NCBI RefSeq assembly: GCF_001553785.1
Contig: NZ_LOJP01000003.1
Span: 1 to 42,037, forward strand
Direction of reading: 5' to 3'
Origin: Actinoplanes sp. TFC3
Lineage (GTDB): Bacteria > Actinomycetota > Actinomycetes > Mycobacteriales > Micromonosporaceae
Length of the DNA stretch: 42,037 nucleotides
A program made the translations under genes and the position numbers. A model generated the notes under the pieces. That model was given only the letters and a program-made list of their open reading frames with translations. It was not told the DNA's origin and did no database searches. Shown in pieces: positions 32,976 to 40,334 of this stretch. The first letter of the stretch is position 1. The number at the start of each line of letters is the position of its first letter.

Positions 32976-35225
32976 GTGACAACGCCTTTCGGGCAGAGCA
33001 CCGTGCTCGGCTACCCGCGCATCGGCGCGAACCGTGAGCTGAAGAAGGCCGTCGAGGCCTACTGGGCCGGCACCATCGACACCCCCGAGCTCGAGACCAC
33101 TGCTGCCGGGCTGCGGGCCGAGGTGTGGCAGGCGCTGCGCAACGCCCGCCTGGACGCCATCCCGTCCAACACGTTCTCCTACTACGACCACGTTCTGGAT
33201 ACCGCCGTCGCCGTCGGCGCAATCCCGGACCGGTTCGAGCGGCACGGCTTGTCGGAGCTGGACACCTACTTCGCGATGGCCCGCGGGGTGGATGCCGAGC
33301 CCGCGCTCGAGCTGACGAAGTGGTTCGACACCAACTACCACTACCTGGTCCCCGAGATCGCCGACGACCTCACCTTCCGCGCCCAGCCGGACAAGGCCCT
33401 GCGCGAGTTCGCCGAGGCCACCGCTCTGGGCATCACCACTCGCCCGGTGTTGGTCGGGCCGGCTACCTTCCTGCTGCTGGCCAAGCCGTCCGAGTCGAGC
33501 GGCCGGCCGTTCGACCGGCTCGGCGATCTGACCGACATCTACGCCGACATCCTCGGCCGGCTCGCCGACGCCGGTGTGGAGTGGGTGCAGCTGGACGAGC
33601 CCGCCTACGTCAACGACCGCAGCGCCGAGGAGATCGACGCGCTGCGGGCGGTCTACCACCGCCTCGCCGGCCTGGAACGCCGGCCGCAGATCTTCGTCGC
33701 GACCTACTTCGGTGAGCTCGGCGACGCCCTGCCCGCCCTGCTCGACAGCCCGATCGAAGCCCTCGGCGTCGACCTGGTGGCCGGCGAGGGCAACCTGGCC
33801 CGCCTGGCCGCGGCCGGGCCGCTGCGAGGCAAGACGATCGTGGCCGGGCTGGTCGACGGGCACAACATCTGGCGCACCGACCTGCGCGCCGCCGCCGCGA
33901 CCGGCGCGACGGTCACCGGGCTGGCAGACCACGTGGCCGTCTCCACGTCGTGCTCCCTGCTGCACGTACCGGTCGACCTGTCGGTGGAAAAGTGCCTCGA
34001 CCCCGAGCTGTACGCGCGGCTGGCGTTCGCCCGGCAGAAGGTCGACGAGGTAGTGCTGCTCGGTAAGGCGCTGCGCGACGGCACCGCGCATCTGCCGGAG
34101 CCGCTGCCGCCGGCACCGGCGGCGTGGCGCAACGCGTCGGTCCGCGACCGGTTGGCCGCGTTGAGCCCGGCCGACCGGCAGCGGGGCGCCTACGCCGAGC
34201 GGGCGGCCGCGCAGCAGGCTCGCCTCGCTCTGCCCGACCTGCCGACCACCACGATCGGGTCGTTCCCGCAGACCGCCGAGCTGCGTAAGGCCCGCGCCGA
34301 GCTGCGGGCCGGCACGCTCGACCAGGCCGGCTACGCCGCTCGGATGCGCGCCGAGGTCGAACACGTGATCCGGCTGCAGGAGGCCCTCGGCCTTGACGTG
34401 TTGGTGCACGGGGAGCCGGAGCGCAACGACATGGTGCAGTACTTCGGCGACCAGTTCGACGGGTTCGCCACCACCGAGCTGGGCTGGGTGCAGTCGTACG
34501 GCTCCCGGTGTGTACGCCCGCCGATCATCTACGGCGACGTCGCGCGCAAGGCGGCGATGACCGTCGAGTGGTCGGCCTACGCCCAGTCGCTGACGCCGAG
34601 GCCGGTTAAGGGCATGCTCACTGGCCCGGTCACCATCCTGGCGTGGAGCTTTGTCCGCAACGACCAGCCCCGCGCCGACACCGCCGACCAGGTCGCCCTG
34701 GCCCTGCGCGACGAGACCGTCGACCTCGAGACCGCCGGCATCAGGGTGATCCAGGTCGACGAACCCGCCCTACGCGAGACCCTGCCGCTGCGCAAGGCCG
34801 ACCAGAAGGCGTACCTGGACTGGGCCGTGGGTGCGTTCCGGCTGGCCACCAGCGGCGTCGCGGACGACACTCAGATCCACACCCACCTGTGCTACTCGGA
34901 GTTCGGTGAGGTCATCACCGCGATCGACGCCCTCGATGCTGACGTCACCAGCATCGAGGCGTCGCGCTCCAAGATGGAGGTTCTCGACGACCTGGCCGCG
35001 ATCGGCTATAGCCGAGGTGTTGGGCCCGGGGTGTGGGATATCCACTCGCCGCGGGTGCCGTCGCACGACGAGGTCGTCGGCGCGTTGCGCCGGGCCGTCG
35101 CCGCTGTCCCGGCTCAGCGGCTGTGGGTCAACCCCGACTGCGGTCTGAAGACCCGCGGCTATCCCGAGGTCGAGGCCTCCCTGAAGCGGCTGGTCGCGGC
35201 GGCCTCCGTCGTCCGCGGCAGCTGA
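32976..35225 (+). CDS. metE: Cobalamin-independent methionine synthase
   Basis: A 749-residue 5-methyltetrahydropteroyltriglutamate-homocysteine methyltransferase, transferring a methyl group to homocysteine without B12. Both barrels are present: the N-terminal copy begins VLGYPRIGANRELKKAVEAY, the catalytic one TTTIGSFPQTAELRKARAEL. Zinc ligands are visible in IHTHLCYSEFGEVI (His and Cys), the Glu that follows in ASRSKMEVL's neighbourhood, and LWVNPDCGLKTRGYPE (Cys). Length is normal. GTG 32976 follows GAGGGAAGGAA and gives MTTPFGQSTVLG. Controlled by the riboswitch just upstream. Confidence 0.96.
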   Translation: MTTPFGQSTVLGYPRIGANRELKKAVEAYWAGTIDTPELETTAAGLRAEVWQALRNARLDAIPSNTFSYYDHVLDTAVAVGAIPDRFERHGLSELDTYFAMARGVDAEPALELTKWFDTNYHYLVPEIADDLTFRAQPDKALREFAEATALGITTRPVLVGPATFLLLAKPSESSGRPFDRLGDLTDIYADILGRLADAGVEWVQLDEPAYVNDRSAEEIDALRAVYHRLAGLERRPQIFVATYFGELGDALPALLDSPIEALGVDLVAGEGNLARLAAAGPLRGKTIVAGLVDGHNIWRTDLRAAAATGATVTGLADHVAVSTSCSLLHVPVDLSVEKCLDPELYARLAFARQKVDEVVLLGKALRDGTAHLPEPLPPAPAAWRNASVRDRLAALSPADRQRGAYAERAAAQQARLALPDLPTTTIGSFPQTAELRKARAELRAGTLDQAGYAARMRAEVEHVIRLQEALGLDVLVHGEPERNDMVQYFGDQFDGFATTELGWVQSYGSRCVRPPIIYGDVARKAAMTVEWSAYAQSLTPRPVKGMLTGPVTILAWSFVRNDQPRADTADQVALALRDETVDLETAGIRVIQVDEPALRETLPLRKADQKAYLDWAVGAFRLATSGVADDTQIHTHLCYSEFGEVITAIDALDADVTSIEASRSKMEVLDDLAAIGYSRGVGPGVWDIHSPRVPSHDEVVGALRRAVAAVPAQRLWVNPDCGLKTRGYPEVEASLKRLVAAASVVRGS

Positions 35226-35287
35226 CCTTTCGCACCGGTCCGGGCGCGTCCATCCATGACAGATGTCATGCTGGCGGGCGCGCCCGG

Positions 35288-35400
35288 CCACCTAAGGTCG
35301 AAGGTTGGGACGGTGTGAGGAAGCTGGGGAAGATCCAGCACGGTCGCGCCACTGTGAGCCCGGCACCCGCCGGCAAGTCAGATACTCACCCGCTCCCGTG
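35288..35400 (+). promoter_or_regulatory. Cobalamin riboswitch upstream of cbtBA
   Basis: A shorter variant of the cobalamin aptamer: CCTAAGGTCGAAGGTTGGGA, CGGTGTGAGGAAGC, CAGCACGGTCGCGCCACTGT, GAGCCCGGC, and CCGGCAAGTCAGATACTCAC as the B12-box strand. This is the form commonly found before cbtAB in actinobacteria. It differs clearly from the four other riboswitches in the window, so it has a separate history. Confidence 0.88.
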
Positions 35401-35442
35401 CCCCACCCGTACGAGGGACGCTCGATCCCCAAGGAGGCTTTC

Positions 35443-35658
35443 GTGAGTACTGCGTCGCAACCCACGACCGCGGCGACCCCGCTGGTCATCCCCGGCTCCC
35501 GGGCCGTGCTGTGGCTGGTCGGCACCGTGCTGCTGGCTCTGGCCGTCTACTACTTCATCGGCGTCGACCAGGGCGCGGTCTCGGTGTTCGGCAACGACAC
35601 CCACATCCACGAGTTCGTCCACGACGGCCGTCACTTCCTCGGCTTCCCCTGCCACTGA
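35443..35658 (+). CDS. cbtB: Cobalt transporter subunit CbtB
   Basis: A 71-residue membrane protein with one transmembrane helix (VLWLVGTVLLALAVYYFIGV) and a C-terminal metal-binding tail rich in histidine (GNDTHIHEFVHDGRHFLGFP then CH). This His-rich end is the CbtB hallmark. GTG 35443 follows a perfect AAGGAGG at 35431-35437. One base separates its stop from cbtA. CbtAB is a predicted cobalt importer, found under B12 riboswitches where cobalamin is synthesised. Confidence 0.93.
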   Translation: MSTASQPTTAATPLVIPGSRAVLWLVGTVLLALAVYYFIGVDQGAVSVFGNDTHIHEFVHDGRHFLGFPCH

Positions 35659-35659
35659 C

Positions 35660-36517
35660 ATGGAGAAGCAGATCATCGGGCGCGGCATCCTGGCCGGCGC
35701 CCTCGGCGGTGTGCTCGCTTTCGGATTCGCGCGGATCTTCGCGGAACCGCAGATCCAGCAGGCCATCGACTACGAGAGTGGCCGCGACGCCGCCCAGCAG
35801 GCGCTCGACAAAGCAGCCGGGCTGCCGGTCGAACCCGAAGGCATGGAAGTGTTCTCCCGTGCGGTGCAGGCCAACATCGGCATCGGTGCGGGCATCATCT
35901 TCTTCGGCGCCGCGATGGGTGCGCTGTTCGCCGTCGCGTACGCCCTCTACCTCGGCCGGGCCGGCCAGATCCGGCCGCGGACCCTGGCCTTGCTGGTGGC
36001 CGGCGGCGGTTTCATGGGCATGTATTTGGTGCCGTTCGTCAAGTACCCGGCCAACCCGCCCGCCATCGGCCACGAGGACACCATCCAGCAGCGCAGCAGT
36101 TTCTACCTGCTGATGGTCGCCGCGTCGGTGCTGTTCCTGATCCTTGCGGTTTGGCTCGGCAAACGCCTGCAGCCGCGGTTCGGCACGTGGAACGCGACCC
36201 TGATCGCCGGTGGCGTGTTCATCGTGGCAACCGCGATCGTCATGCTGGCCCTGCCGCAGTTCGGCGAGCTGGCCACCAACAGGCAACTCCACCAGGCCAC
36301 GGAGACACCAGCACCGCTCACCGACGCCAGCGGGAAGATCGTCTTCCCGGACTTTCCCGCCGACCTGCTGTTCACCTTCCGCCTCTACTCCGTAGGGGCG
36401 CAGCTGATCCTGTGGGCGACGATCGGGCTGGTCTTCGCCCCACTGGCCGAACGGCTGCTCGGCGGGGCACCGGCACGCCGCACGACCAGCACTCCACGGG
36501 CGTCGGTCATCGGTTGA
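35660..36517 (+). CDS. cbtA: Cobalt transporter CbtA
   Basis: A 285-residue membrane protein, the main cobalt-transport subunit paired with CbtB. Hydrophobic segments are IIGRGILAGALGGVLAFGFA, IGAGIIFFGAAMGALFAVAY, TLALLVAGGGFMGMYLVPFV, SSFYLLMVAASVLFLILAVW, TLIAGGVFIVATAIVMLALP and AQLILWATIGLVFAPLAERL. The sequence FVKYPANPPAIGHEDT between helices is typical of CbtA. Start ATG 35660 is one nucleotide after the cbtB stop. Its end overlaps the convergent FhuF-like gene by 11 nt. Confidence 0.93.
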   Translation: MEKQIIGRGILAGALGGVLAFGFARIFAEPQIQQAIDYESGRDAAQQALDKAAGLPVEPEGMEVFSRAVQANIGIGAGIIFFGAAMGALFAVAYALYLGRAGQIRPRTLALLVAGGGFMGMYLVPFVKYPANPPAIGHEDTIQQRSSFYLLMVAASVLFLILAVWLGKRLQPRFGTWNATLIAGGVFIVATAIVMLALPQFGELATNRQLHQATETPAPLTDASGKIVFPDFPADLLFTFRLYSVGAQLILWATIGLVFAPLAERLLGGAPARRTTSTPRASVIG

Positions 36518-37274
36518 GCACCGCTTGCCACTGCTGACGCCGGACATGATCCGGCGTCAGCACGCAGTCACCACAGGTGCCGCCACCGGGGATCCGGTAG
36601 TACAGGCAGCAGTTACGGCGCACCAGGAACCAGCGGGCCCGCCCGGGATCGGGCCGGTGCAACGCGGCCGTGCCCATCAACGGCGCAGCGGTGAGCATGC
36701 CGTCGACGATCGTGGCGGCCCGTCCGGCTGCGGCCGGGTCACCGGCGTGGTCGGCGATCATGCCGGCGGCGCCGCCCAACGCCGAGGCCACGTTGCCCCA
36801 CAGCACCTGCCGTGACACGACGAACCGGCTGCGGAAAACCTCCAGCACCGGCGCGACCAGCCCATTGATCGCCGTGCGGGTCAGTTCCGGCGCCGCGTCG
36901 CCCGCTGCGGCGTCGAGCGGGTCGTAGGCGATAGGCATGGGACCGCCGTCGACGGGCTGCCACCACAACCGGGCCGGGTCGGCCACCGGGACAACACCGG
37001 TCAGGGCGGCCGCGGCCAGCAGCGGCGACACCAACCTTGCGGCGAGCCCAAGGAACATCGTGGAGGCGACGACACGGTCACTGATGTCGTCGCCGCTCAG
37101 CCCGGACATGCGGATGAGGACCTGCTGGCCGGCGGTCACACGTTCGGCCATGACCTGCGGATCCAGCAGGTCCGCCATCGGTCGCCAGCCGGTTCGGTTC
37201 TCGTGTGGCTGCCAGGTGAAGTAGGGCCCGAGCCGGGCTGCGGCCTCGAGCGCCGACCGCACCGCGCCGTTCAC
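36507..37274 (-). CDS. FhuF-like (2Fe-2S) ferric reductase family protein
   Basis: A 255-residue protein whose C-terminus has the FhuF-type iron-sulfur site: RRNCCLYYRIPGGGTCGDCV, a C-C-x(n)-C-x-x-C arrangement. The family reduces ferric iron in siderophores. The N-terminal 190 residues (RLGPYFTWQPHENRTGWRPM, ALTGVVPVADPARLWWQPVD, QVLWGNVASALGGAAGMIAD) are the helical FhuF body. The GTG start at 37274 overlaps the MerR-like gene's stop by 4 nt, so both are co-translated and controlled by the minus-strand cobalamin riboswitch. B12 control suggests it may act on a corrinoid or cobalt chelate, or on iron; not decided by sequence. Confidence 0.82.
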   Translation of the reverse strand: MNGAVRSALEAAARLGPYFTWQPHENRTGWRPMADLLDPQVMAERVTAGQQVLIRMSGLSGDDISDRVVASTMFLGLAARLVSPLLAAAALTGVVPVADPARLWWQPVDGGPMPIAYDPLDAAAGDAAPELTRTAINGLVAPVLEVFRSRFVVSRQVLWGNVASALGGAAGMIADHAGDPAAAGRAATIVDGMLTAAPLMGTAALHRPDPGRARWFLVRRNCCLYYRIPGGGTCGDCVLTPDHVRRQQWQAVLNR

Positions 37275-38155
37275 GCGGCAACCAGCCCAGTCACGGCGGC
37301 GACGGCGTCGGCCAGCGTGGCCGCGGTGCTCTGATCGCCCCAGCCGTGCCCGCCGGTGACGATCGCGGGACGCCATCGCGCGCCGTCGGTCAGCGCCGAC
37401 AGCAGGACAGGCATCGCGGAGTGCTGCGCGTGACTCCACAGCACGACGGCGGCGGGATGCCCACGGTCCACGACGTCGGTGAGCGTGTCGCGGTCCAGTC
37501 CGGCGCCCAGATGCACTGATCCGATGCCGGCTTCGGCGAGCGCCGCGGCGAGAGCGTCGAGGGCGGCGACGTCACGGCGTGCGTCGGCGGCCACCAGCAG
37601 CGTGCGTACCGGCTGGCCGGCGGGCGGGCGGGGCACCGCCGCGAAGACCTCGTTCAGGCATCGGCCCAGCACCCGCCGGGCGGCGTCCTTGCGTGCCAGC
37701 GGGGATCTGGACTGGCTGATCAGGGTGAATGCCGGCCCGGCGAGGGTGTGATAGGTATGCACGACACCGTGGGCGGCAACCGCGGCGGTCAGGGTGTCGC
37801 GCAGGGCCAGCACATCGAGTCGCTGGGCGGCGCGGGCCAGTCCCCGTGCGGCCGAGGCGGTTGCCTGGTCGGTGATCGGGTGTTCGGCCGCGCACGGGGT
37901 GGTTTGACGGCGGGCCATCCGGGCCGCTTCCGCGGCGGGCACACCGTGAGTGGTCAGCCGGGTCATGACGGTCAGAGCGGCCACATCGTGGGGCGTGTAG
38001 CGGCGGTGCCGGCCGGCTTCATGACTACTCGGGCCGAGCCCGTAACGCTGATGCCAGGTACGCAGCGTGGTCGGCGCGATGCCGAGATGCCGCGCCACAG
38101 TGCCCGCGCTGAGCGTATCCCCGCGCGCACTCGCTTCGATCATGGATGTGTCCAC
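37271..38155 (-). CDS. MerR-family regulator with B12-binding-like domain
   Basis: A 294-residue regulator laid out like CarH/LitR. Residues about 13-80 are the MerR winged helix (LSAGTVARHLGIAPTTLRTW, HQRYGLGPSSHEAGRHRRYT). Residues about 95-175 are a helical bundle like the cobalamin-capping domain. Residues about 180-294 are a Rossmann-like B12-binding domain (RTLLVAADARRDVAALDALA, AEAGIGSVHLGAGLDRDTLT, AAVVLWSHAQHS). The usual D/E-x-H-x-x-G motif reads DARRDV, so the histidine that would ligate cobalt is absent. An ATG at 38143 is an alternative start. It lies 32 nt downstream of the riboswitch hairpin and in an operon with the FhuF-like gene. Confidence 0.83.
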   Translation of the reverse strand: MDTSMIEASARGDTLSAGTVARHLGIAPTTLRTWHQRYGLGPSSHEAGRHRRYTPHDVAALTVMTRLTTHGVPAAEAARMARRQTTPCAAEHPITDQATASAARGLARAAQRLDVLALRDTLTAAVAAHGVVHTYHTLAGPAFTLISQSRSPLARKDAARRVLGRCLNEVFAAVPRPPAGQPVRTLLVAADARRDVAALDALAAALAEAGIGSVHLGAGLDRDTLTDVVDRGHPAAVVLWSHAQHSAMPVLLSALTDGARWRPAIVTGGHGWGDQSTAATLADAVAAVTGLVAA

Positions 38156-38186
38156 CGCCGACCCGCCCTCGAGGTCACCGCAAGGA

Positions 38187-38205
38187 CCACGCCGGACAGG
38201 CGTGG
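38187..38205 (-). promoter_or_regulatory. Expression-platform hairpin before merR-like gene
   Basis: CCACGCC and GGCGTGG form a 7-bp stem with a 5-nt loop directly after the B12 box of the minus-strand riboswitch, about 30 nt from the MerR-like start codon. Confidence 0.5.
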
Positions 38206-38395
38206 GCAGTGGCAGGTCTTCGGACTTGCGGGCGTGATACTCGTACCTACTGGCCGTCGCTTCCCAAACCTCGCGGTTCAGTGCGTGTGACGGCGGTTGT
38301 TCCCGCTCACCGCTGCGGGGCAGTCCCGGATTCCCACCGGGTTCCCTCTTACGACGCCTGCCCTGGCGGGGCGGGCGAACCAGCTGCGCCTGTCA
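38205..38395 (-). promoter_or_regulatory. Cobalamin riboswitch upstream of merR-fhuF operon
   Basis: On the minus strand the core reads GTCGTAAGAGGGAACCCGGT, CCGGGACTGCCCCGCAGCGG, TGAGCGGGAACAACCGCCGT, TTTGGGAAGCGACGGCCAGT, and B12 box CAAGTCCGAAGACCTGCC (38211-38228 in plus coordinates). It starts at the stop codon of the ferredoxin-like gene and ends about 50 nt before the MerR start. Positions 38246-38355 are the exact reverse complement of 38866-38975. Confidence 0.93.
38246..38355 (-). repeat. 110-nt inverted repeat, left copy
   Basis: This riboswitch core is identical, base for base, to the plus-strand riboswitch core at 38866-38975, in opposite orientation. The pair brackets the ferredoxin-like gene. 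Confidence 0.93.
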
Positions 38396-38397
38396 TC

Positions 38398-38751
38398 CTA
38401 GTCCGCGGGCCGACCGGGGTGAATGGGTGCGGGGATCAGTGACAGCTGCAGGATGGCTGGCATCGCCGCCACGCCCGGCCCGCCGTCGCGGACCCAGGCG
38501 GTGATGTTGTCCACGACGGCCGGGTCACCGATCAGCCCGAACCACGCCGGCCGGGCACCCGCCCGGCGGGCCACCGGGCTTGGTTGCACGACGACGACAT
38601 TGGCCTGCTCACACACGTCCAGGCACAGGCTGGTACGGACCCGGTGCGGCGCCGGCAACGCCGCACGTAGCTGCTGCAGCTGCCCGTCGTGGTCGACGCC
38701 GGGGTGCTTGTCTGGGCTGCCGCAGCAGCAGTCCCGGCACACCGTCACCAT
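38398..38751 (-). CDS. Small (2Fe-2S) ferredoxin-like protein
   Basis: A 117-residue protein from ATG 38751; a GTG at 38790 would add 13 residues. The cysteines are placed as in thioredoxin-like 2Fe-2S ferredoxins: VTVCRDCCCGSPDKHPG near the start and RTSLCLDVCEQANVVVVQPS in the middle. They are followed by PAWFGLIGDPAVVDNITAWV, typical of the actinobacterial (2Fe-2S) ferredoxin-domain family. It stands between two oppositely oriented cobalamin riboswitches and points into the merR-fhuF operon, so it may pass electrons to the FhuF-like protein. That link is inferred from position. No riboswitch precedes this gene itself. Confidence 0.72.
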   Translation of the reverse strand: MVTVCRDCCCGSPDKHPGVDHDGQLQQLRAALPAPHRVRTSLCLDVCEQANVVVVQPSPVARRAGARPAWFGLIGDPAVVDNITAWVRDGGPGVAAMPAILQLSLIPAPIHPGRPAD

Positions 38752-38839
38752 GCACCCGGCATCACCGCGGGTCTGCTCATCGATCGGCACCCAGCCACCG
38801 TAGGCGACGCCGATGCAGCATATGCTGGCCGGTAGCGCT

Positions 38840-39018
38840 GGTTCATCCTGCTCACCAGGTGGGGTGTCGTAAGAGGGAACCCGGTGGGAATCCGGGACTG
38901 CCCCGCAGCGGTGAGCGGGAACAACCGCCGTCACACGCACTGAACCGCGAGGTTTGGGAAGCGACGGCCAGTAGGCGACCTTCAGGGTCTTGCCCGCGAG
39001 TCCGAAGACCTGCCAGCG
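38840..39018 (+). promoter_or_regulatory. Cobalamin riboswitch upstream of thioesterase-lysE operon
   Basis: The core is the same sequence as the minus-strand switch (GTCGTAAGAGGGAACCCGGT through GGAAGCGACGGCCAGTAGG), with B12 box GAGTCCGAAGACCTGCCA at 38998-39015. It is followed by a leader of 110-145 nt before the thioesterase gene. The switch points only at the thioesterase and LysE-type genes, so their expression should fall when cobalamin is plentiful. Confidence 0.93.
38866..38975 (+). repeat. 110-nt inverted repeat, right copy
   Basis: Exact reverse complement of 38246-38355. Identity stops abruptly on both sides (GTAGGCGACC here against GTAGGTACGA in the other copy), as expected for a recent copy or gene conversion. 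Confidence 0.93.
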
Positions 39019-39020
39019 CC

Positions 39021-39042
39021 GCGTACACGGCAGGCGTGTGCG
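39021..39042 (+). promoter_or_regulatory. Expression-platform hairpin after the thioesterase riboswitch
   Basis: GCGTACAC (39021-39028) pairs with GTGTGCGC (39035-39042) with one G-T pair. It occupies the same position relative to the B12 box as the stems after the metE and merR riboswitches. Confidence 0.45.
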
Positions 39043-39160
39043 CTGCCGTCGGCCTCGCGGGTGGGCCGGACGTGCGCCGCACCACCGCGCCGAGGCGGCG
39101 GGTGGTGTTGTTCGCCGTCCCTCCGTGGTGCCGTCCGACCTTCGAACGGATACCAACGCG

Positions 39161-39670
39161 TTGACATCCAACGACCCGGGGCGGCCGCCGTCGGCCTCCG
39201 AGCTGACCCTGTCGCAGATCATGGACCAGCACCACACCAACCTGATGGGCACCGTGCACGGCGGCCGCATCCTCAACCTCATCGACTCCGTCGCCGGGGT
39301 CGTCGCCGCCCGCCACTCCGACGGGCCGGCGGTCACCGCGGCCATGGACGAGACCGCGTTTCTCCAGGCCGTCCGCGTCGGCGATGTCGTCCACGTGCAC
39401 GCCCGCATCACCTGGGCCGGGCGCAGCTCGATGGAGGTCGCCGTCCGGGTCACCGCCGACCGGTGGGACCGCGCCGTCCCGCCCACCCTGGTCGCCACCT
39501 CGCACCTGGTCATGGTGGCCATCGACGAACAGGGCAAACCTCGGCCCATCGCCGCGCTGCTACCCGAGACCGACGAGGACCACAAAGCGTTCCGCCGTGC
39601 GCAGATCCGCCGCGAGCACCGTCTGGCCCTGCGTAACGCGCTGGCCGACCCGGACGAGGCCGCCGCATGA
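39161..39670 (+). CDS. Acyl-CoA thioesterase (hotdog fold)
   Basis: About 169 residues if started at TTG 39161 (MTSNDPGRPPSASELTLSQI); GTG 39128 is an equally possible start adding 11 residues. The hotdog core is clear: MDQHHTNLMGTVHGGRILNL, IDSVAGVVAARHSDGPAVTA, MDETAFLQAVRVGDVVHVHA, TWAGRSSMEVAVRVTADRW. The H-G-G with the preceding N and the D-E-T-A-F-L block match the YciA/BACH-like acyl-CoA thioesterases, which release CoA from acyl-CoA in the cytoplasm. It is the first gene behind a cobalamin riboswitch, and its TGA overlaps the LysE-type gene's ATG. B12 shortage stalls methylmalonyl-CoA mutase, so hydrolysis of the accumulated acyl-CoA is a plausible role, but inferred. Confidence 0.85.
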   Translation: MTSNDPGRPPSASELTLSQIMDQHHTNLMGTVHGGRILNLIDSVAGVVAARHSDGPAVTAAMDETAFLQAVRVGDVVHVHARITWAGRSSMEVAVRVTADRWDRAVPPTLVATSHLVMVAIDEQGKPRPIAALLPETDEDHKAFRRAQIRREHRLALRNALADPDEAAA

Positions 39671-40287
39671 TCTCGTGGACCGTGCTGGCCGGCTACCTCG
39701 CCGCGATCACCCTGCTCATGATCACACCAGGTCCGGACATGATGTTCGTACTCACCAACGCCACCCGCTACGGCGCCCGCGCCGGGATCGCCGCTGCGCT
39801 CGGCGTGGCCATCGGTGAGGCCGTACATGTTGCTGCGGTCATCGGTGGTCTCGCCGCGGCGCTCACCGCGTCGCCTGGTTTATTCGCGTTGGTTCGCTAT
39901 GCGGGTGCCGCCTACCTCGTGCTGCTCGGTGTCCAGGCGCTGCGGCAACGCTCCGCCATTGCCGGCACCGAGCCGGGCGTGTCCGACACCGGCTGGCCGG
40001 CGTCGTTGCAGCGGGGCCTGTTGACGAACCTGCTCAACCCGAAGATGGTTTTGTTCAGCGTCGCGTTCCTGCCGCAATTTGTGCGTCCCGCTGCGGGCGA
40101 CGTGTCGCTGCAACTGCTGGTCTTGGGCGCCTTGTTCGTTGCGGTGCAACTTGTCGTGGACATCAGCATCGCGGCGGCGGCCGGCCGGATCCGGCGGCGC
40201 CTGTCGCGGGGCCGGACCGCACGGTGGATCAACCGTCTCTGCGCGGGCGTATTCATCGCGTTGGGCCTGCGTCTGGCCATCGGCTGA
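39667..40287 (+). CDS. LysE/RhtB-family exporter
   Basis: A 206-residue membrane exporter. It opens TVLAGYLAAITLLMITPGPD then MMFVLTNATRYGARAGIAAA, the family signature (ITPGPDxxFV with G-x-x-A-G). Hydrophobic helices continue with VAIGEAVHVAAVIGGLAAAL, ALVRYAGAAYLVLLGVQALR, LLNPKMVLFSVAFLPQFVRP, LLVLGALFVAVQLVVDISIA and LCAGVFIALGLRLAIG. Six helices and this length are standard. The family exports amino acids such as lysine, homoserine, threonine or leucine. The ATG overlaps the thioesterase stop (ATGA), so it shares the cobalamin riboswitch. Export of homocysteine, a related amino acid or an organic acid built up under B12 starvation is a guess. Confidence 0.9.
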   Translation: MISWTVLAGYLAAITLLMITPGPDMMFVLTNATRYGARAGIAAALGVAIGEAVHVAAVIGGLAAALTASPGLFALVRYAGAAYLVLLGVQALRQRSAIAGTEPGVSDTGWPASLQRGLLTNLLNPKMVLFSVAFLPQFVRPAAGDVSLQLLVLGALFVAVQLVVDISIAAAAGRIRRRLSRGRTARWINRLCAGVFIALGLRLAIG

Positions 40288-40334
40288 GCCGCCAGCGGCC
40301 ACGTGGGTGTAACGGTGCTCGCCGAGCTCGACGT

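Noticed and set aside
31992..34409. 805-codon open frame antisense to metE
   Set aside because: Composition is that of a reverse frame of a high-GC gene (G/Q/R/V-rich), it crosses the riboswitch, and metE on the other strand is certain.
38752..39828. Minus-strand frame continuing upstream of the ferredoxin-like gene
   Set aside because: It is antisense to the plus-strand riboswitch and the thioesterase gene and has no family features.
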